NCBI GenBank assembly: GCA_037178975.1
Contig: JASJZH010000001.1
Coordinates: 5,006,501-5,070,500, forward strand
DNA length: 64,000 nucleotides
Direction of reading: 5' to 3'
Origin: Oscheius tipulae
Taxonomy: Eukaryota; Nematoda; Chromadorea; Rhabditida; Rhabditidae
Shown here: in pieces, positions 63,792 to 64,000 of the stretch
Numbering within the stretch: position 1 is the stretch's first letter
How the letters are laid out: every line of letters begins with the position of its first letter
The notes under the pieces: model-generated
Told to the model about the DNA's origin: nothing
The model's input: the letters and a program-made list of their open reading frames with translations, nothing else
Databases searched by the model: none
Program-made: the position numbers and the translations under genes

Positions 63792-64000
63792 TCCTGAAAA
63801 CTAAATGGCTCGACGGAAAGGAGAGATAAAGGTAGGAACGAGTCAGCAAGAATTCAGATGGTACTTGTTACCACCGGCATTTGACACAAAAACAATCCAA
63901 ATAAGTGATACGTACCGGGTCGAAGGGTCAGTGGCAGATGAAGCGGGTCTGTTTTTACACCCACTCTTGTCTGGACCGACCATTTCTTCGGAGAAGAGAA

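Overview
This window is nuclear DNA from a nematode, apparently related to but distinct from Caenorhabditis elegans. Genes lie on both strands and are split by many introns, most of about 35-60 bases, with TTTCAG-like acceptors. The encoded proteins are animal families with worm-like features: paired C-type lectin domains, a secreted Ly6-like protein ending CCC-x(3)-CN, a GSK-3 almost identical to the worm protein, and a UNC-75 type CELF protein. No operon of prokaryotic type, rRNA, tRNA or CRISPR was seen. Several recognised genes (NAXE, gsk-3, nhx-8, abts-1, the YTHDC2-like helicase, unc-75, haf-4/9, PSAT) have, as I remember, chromosome I homologues in C. elegans. The window may therefore come from the equivalent chromosome; this is recall and needs checking.

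Layout. Bases 1-750 hold the 5' part of a Pro/Gln-rich gene (-). Bases 750-10,250 are gene-poor and contain a foldback repeat near 5.8-6.3 kb. A two-domain C-type lectin (+) follows at 10.25-11.33 kb, then unc-75 (+, 14.1-17.7 kb) with a pre-miRNA-like hairpin in its first intron. NAD(P)HX epimerase (-, 18.6-19.7) and gsk-3 (+, 22.5-24.0) come next. A NEURL2-like NHR/SOCS-box gene (-, 24.5-25.4) lies head to head with an NHE8-type Na+/H+ exchanger (+, 25.7-27.8). A short C-type lectin (-), a Ly6-like secreted protein (-) and phosphoserine aminotransferase (-, 30.2-31.4) follow.

Bases 33-35 kb hold a small unknown gene (+), a second repeat copy that seems to carry a gene fragment, and a secreted Cys-containing protein (-) related to that fragment. 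Then come an SLC4 bicarbonate transporter (+, 39.1-43.7), a CDK10/11-class kinase (-, 44.0-45.3), a YTHDC2-like DEAH-class helicase (-, 45.8-51.6) and an IBTK-like BTB/RCC1 protein (-, 52.2-56.7).

The right end (58.0-63.8 kb) holds two tail-to-tail TAP-like half ABC transporters. They share an 849-bp inverted tract over most of the nucleotide-binding domain, introns included, in which I found no differences, and a 270-bp tract with one mismatch. Their transmembrane domains have diverged. This is the clearest unusual structure in the window and points to recent gene conversion. A small two-helix membrane protein gene sits between the inverted arms.

These are mostly independent housekeeping, signalling and secreted-protein genes and do not form one pathway. 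Exon structures were read by eye from GT/AG (occasionally GC/AG) junctions and reading-frame continuity. Terminal exons and starts are the least certain parts.
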